Part shown: positions 63,680-64,000 of the stretch, piece by piece
Layout: every line of letters begins with the position of its first letter
Position numbering within the stretch: the first letter of the stretch is position 1
DNA from: Cytophagales bacterium
GTDB taxonomy: Bacteria > Bacteroidota > Bacteroidia > Cytophagales > Cyclobacteriaceae
Direction of reading: 5' to 3'
DNA length: 64,000 nt
Assembly: GCA_017303795.1 (NCBI GenBank)
Contig: JAFLBR010000001.1
Span: 434,001 to 498,000 of the forward strand
The notes under the pieces: generated by a model
Told to the model about the DNA's origin: nothing
Seen by the model: only the letters and a program-made list of their open reading frames with translations
Databases searched by the model: none
Translations under genes and position numbers: made by a program

Positions 63680-64000
63680 ATGAGTGTAATGGAAACCATT
63701 ATTAAAAAGAAAACTGGCTGGATTGGTATTAATTGGGCTGAGTTATTTCGATATAAAGATTTGTTATGGTTTCTTACTGTTCGAAGTATTAAAGCCAAGT
63801 ATGCTCAGTCCGTATTAGGCGTAAGTTGGGCGGTCATTCAGCCACTATTTTCAACCTTGGTTTATACTATTGTATTTGGAAATCTTGCCCGTATTGATTC
63901 GAATGGTGTACCTTATTTTCTATTCAGTCTGGTGGCCCTAGTACCTTGGACTTTCTTTTCCAATACACTTAGCGAGTCGGCTAACAGTTTAATCAATAAT
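63680..64000 (+). CDS. ABC-2 type polysaccharide exporter permease (3' partial)
   Basis: ATG at 63680 follows directly on the Wzc-like stop. The 107 visible codons run to the right edge without a stop. They include LFRYKDLLWFLTVRSIKAKY, GVSWAVIQPLFSTLVYTIVF and FLFSLVALVPWTFFSNTLSE, the start of the Wzm/KpsM/TagG family. The permease would carry lipid-linked polysaccharide across the inner membrane with a Wzt-type ATPase encoded beyond the window. This suggests an ABC-dependent export pathway, possibly alongside Wza/Wzc. Confidence 0.88.
   Translation, partial: MSVMETIIKKKTGWIGINWAELFRYKDLLWFLTVRSIKAKYAQSVLGVSWAVIQPLFSTLVYTIVFGNLARIDSNGVPYFLFSLVALVPWTFFSNTLSESANSLINN

Overview
The window looks like a chromosome segment of a Bacteroidota bacterium, most likely of the Cytophagales type. 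Diagnostic features are two PorP/SprF-type type IX secretion (T9SS) proteins, two giant adhesins ending in the gliding-motility type B sorting domain, a small ribosomal protein of the THX type, Bat-type VWA and TPR proteins, a fused alpha/beta 2-oxoacid dehydrogenase E1, and promoters of the TTG-N19-TAnnTTTG type instead of -35/-10 boxes. The species cannot be named from the sequence alone.

Layout. 1-15735: cell-surface block of a giant repeat adhesin (cut by the left edge), porP, a second PKD adhesin and a second porP, that is two adhesin/PorP pairs in series. 15791-22160: housekeeping genes (CCA-adding enzyme, TPR protein, ECF sigma with a probable anti-sigma partner, FtsE-like ATPase, transaldolase, SRP RNA, acetyltransferase). 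22264-30106: ribosomal protein THX, a tryptophan leader peptide and attenuator, then trpEGDCFBA and a DAHP synthase. 30109-47451: mixed, mostly minus-strand genes: histidine kinase, E1 dehydrogenase, Omp85-type lipoprotein, SPOUT methyltransferase, queuosine-precursor transporter, RNase Z, STAS protein, purC, a PIN toxin-antitoxin pair, MORN protein, thiolase, Bat-type genes and a NagB-like deaminase. 47586-50956: sugar genes (GH5-like hydrolase, GH43 lipoprotein, galactokinase). 51016-51852: tRNA-Ser, a GIY-YIG nuclease gene, tRNA-Arg, a duplicated 5' stub of tRNA-Pro with its own promoter, then tRNA-Pro and a terminator. 51865-56424: MORN protein, DUF2490-type protein, small membrane protein and penicillin acylase. 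56535-64000: exopolysaccharide locus with kdsC-like phosphatase, NusG-like antiterminator, winged-helix regulator, GDP-fucose synthesis (fcl, gmd), Wza-like and Wzc-like export proteins and the start of an ABC-2 exporter permease cut by the right edge.

The most interesting unit is at 22264-22616. The THX gene is followed after only 3 nt by an 18-residue leader peptide with three consecutive Trp codons plus a terminal Trp codon. Next come a terminator hairpin and a 9-bp competing antiterminator, directly in front of trpE. The only recognisable promoter lies before THX, so a ribosomal-protein transcript probably feeds the trp operon through a Trp-sensing attenuator. Other points of note are the tRNA-Pro stub, a twice-used intergenic hairpin family, an abutting divergent gene pair with starts 2 bp apart, and a terminator-like hairpin between the NusG-like gene and the rest of the polysaccharide locus.
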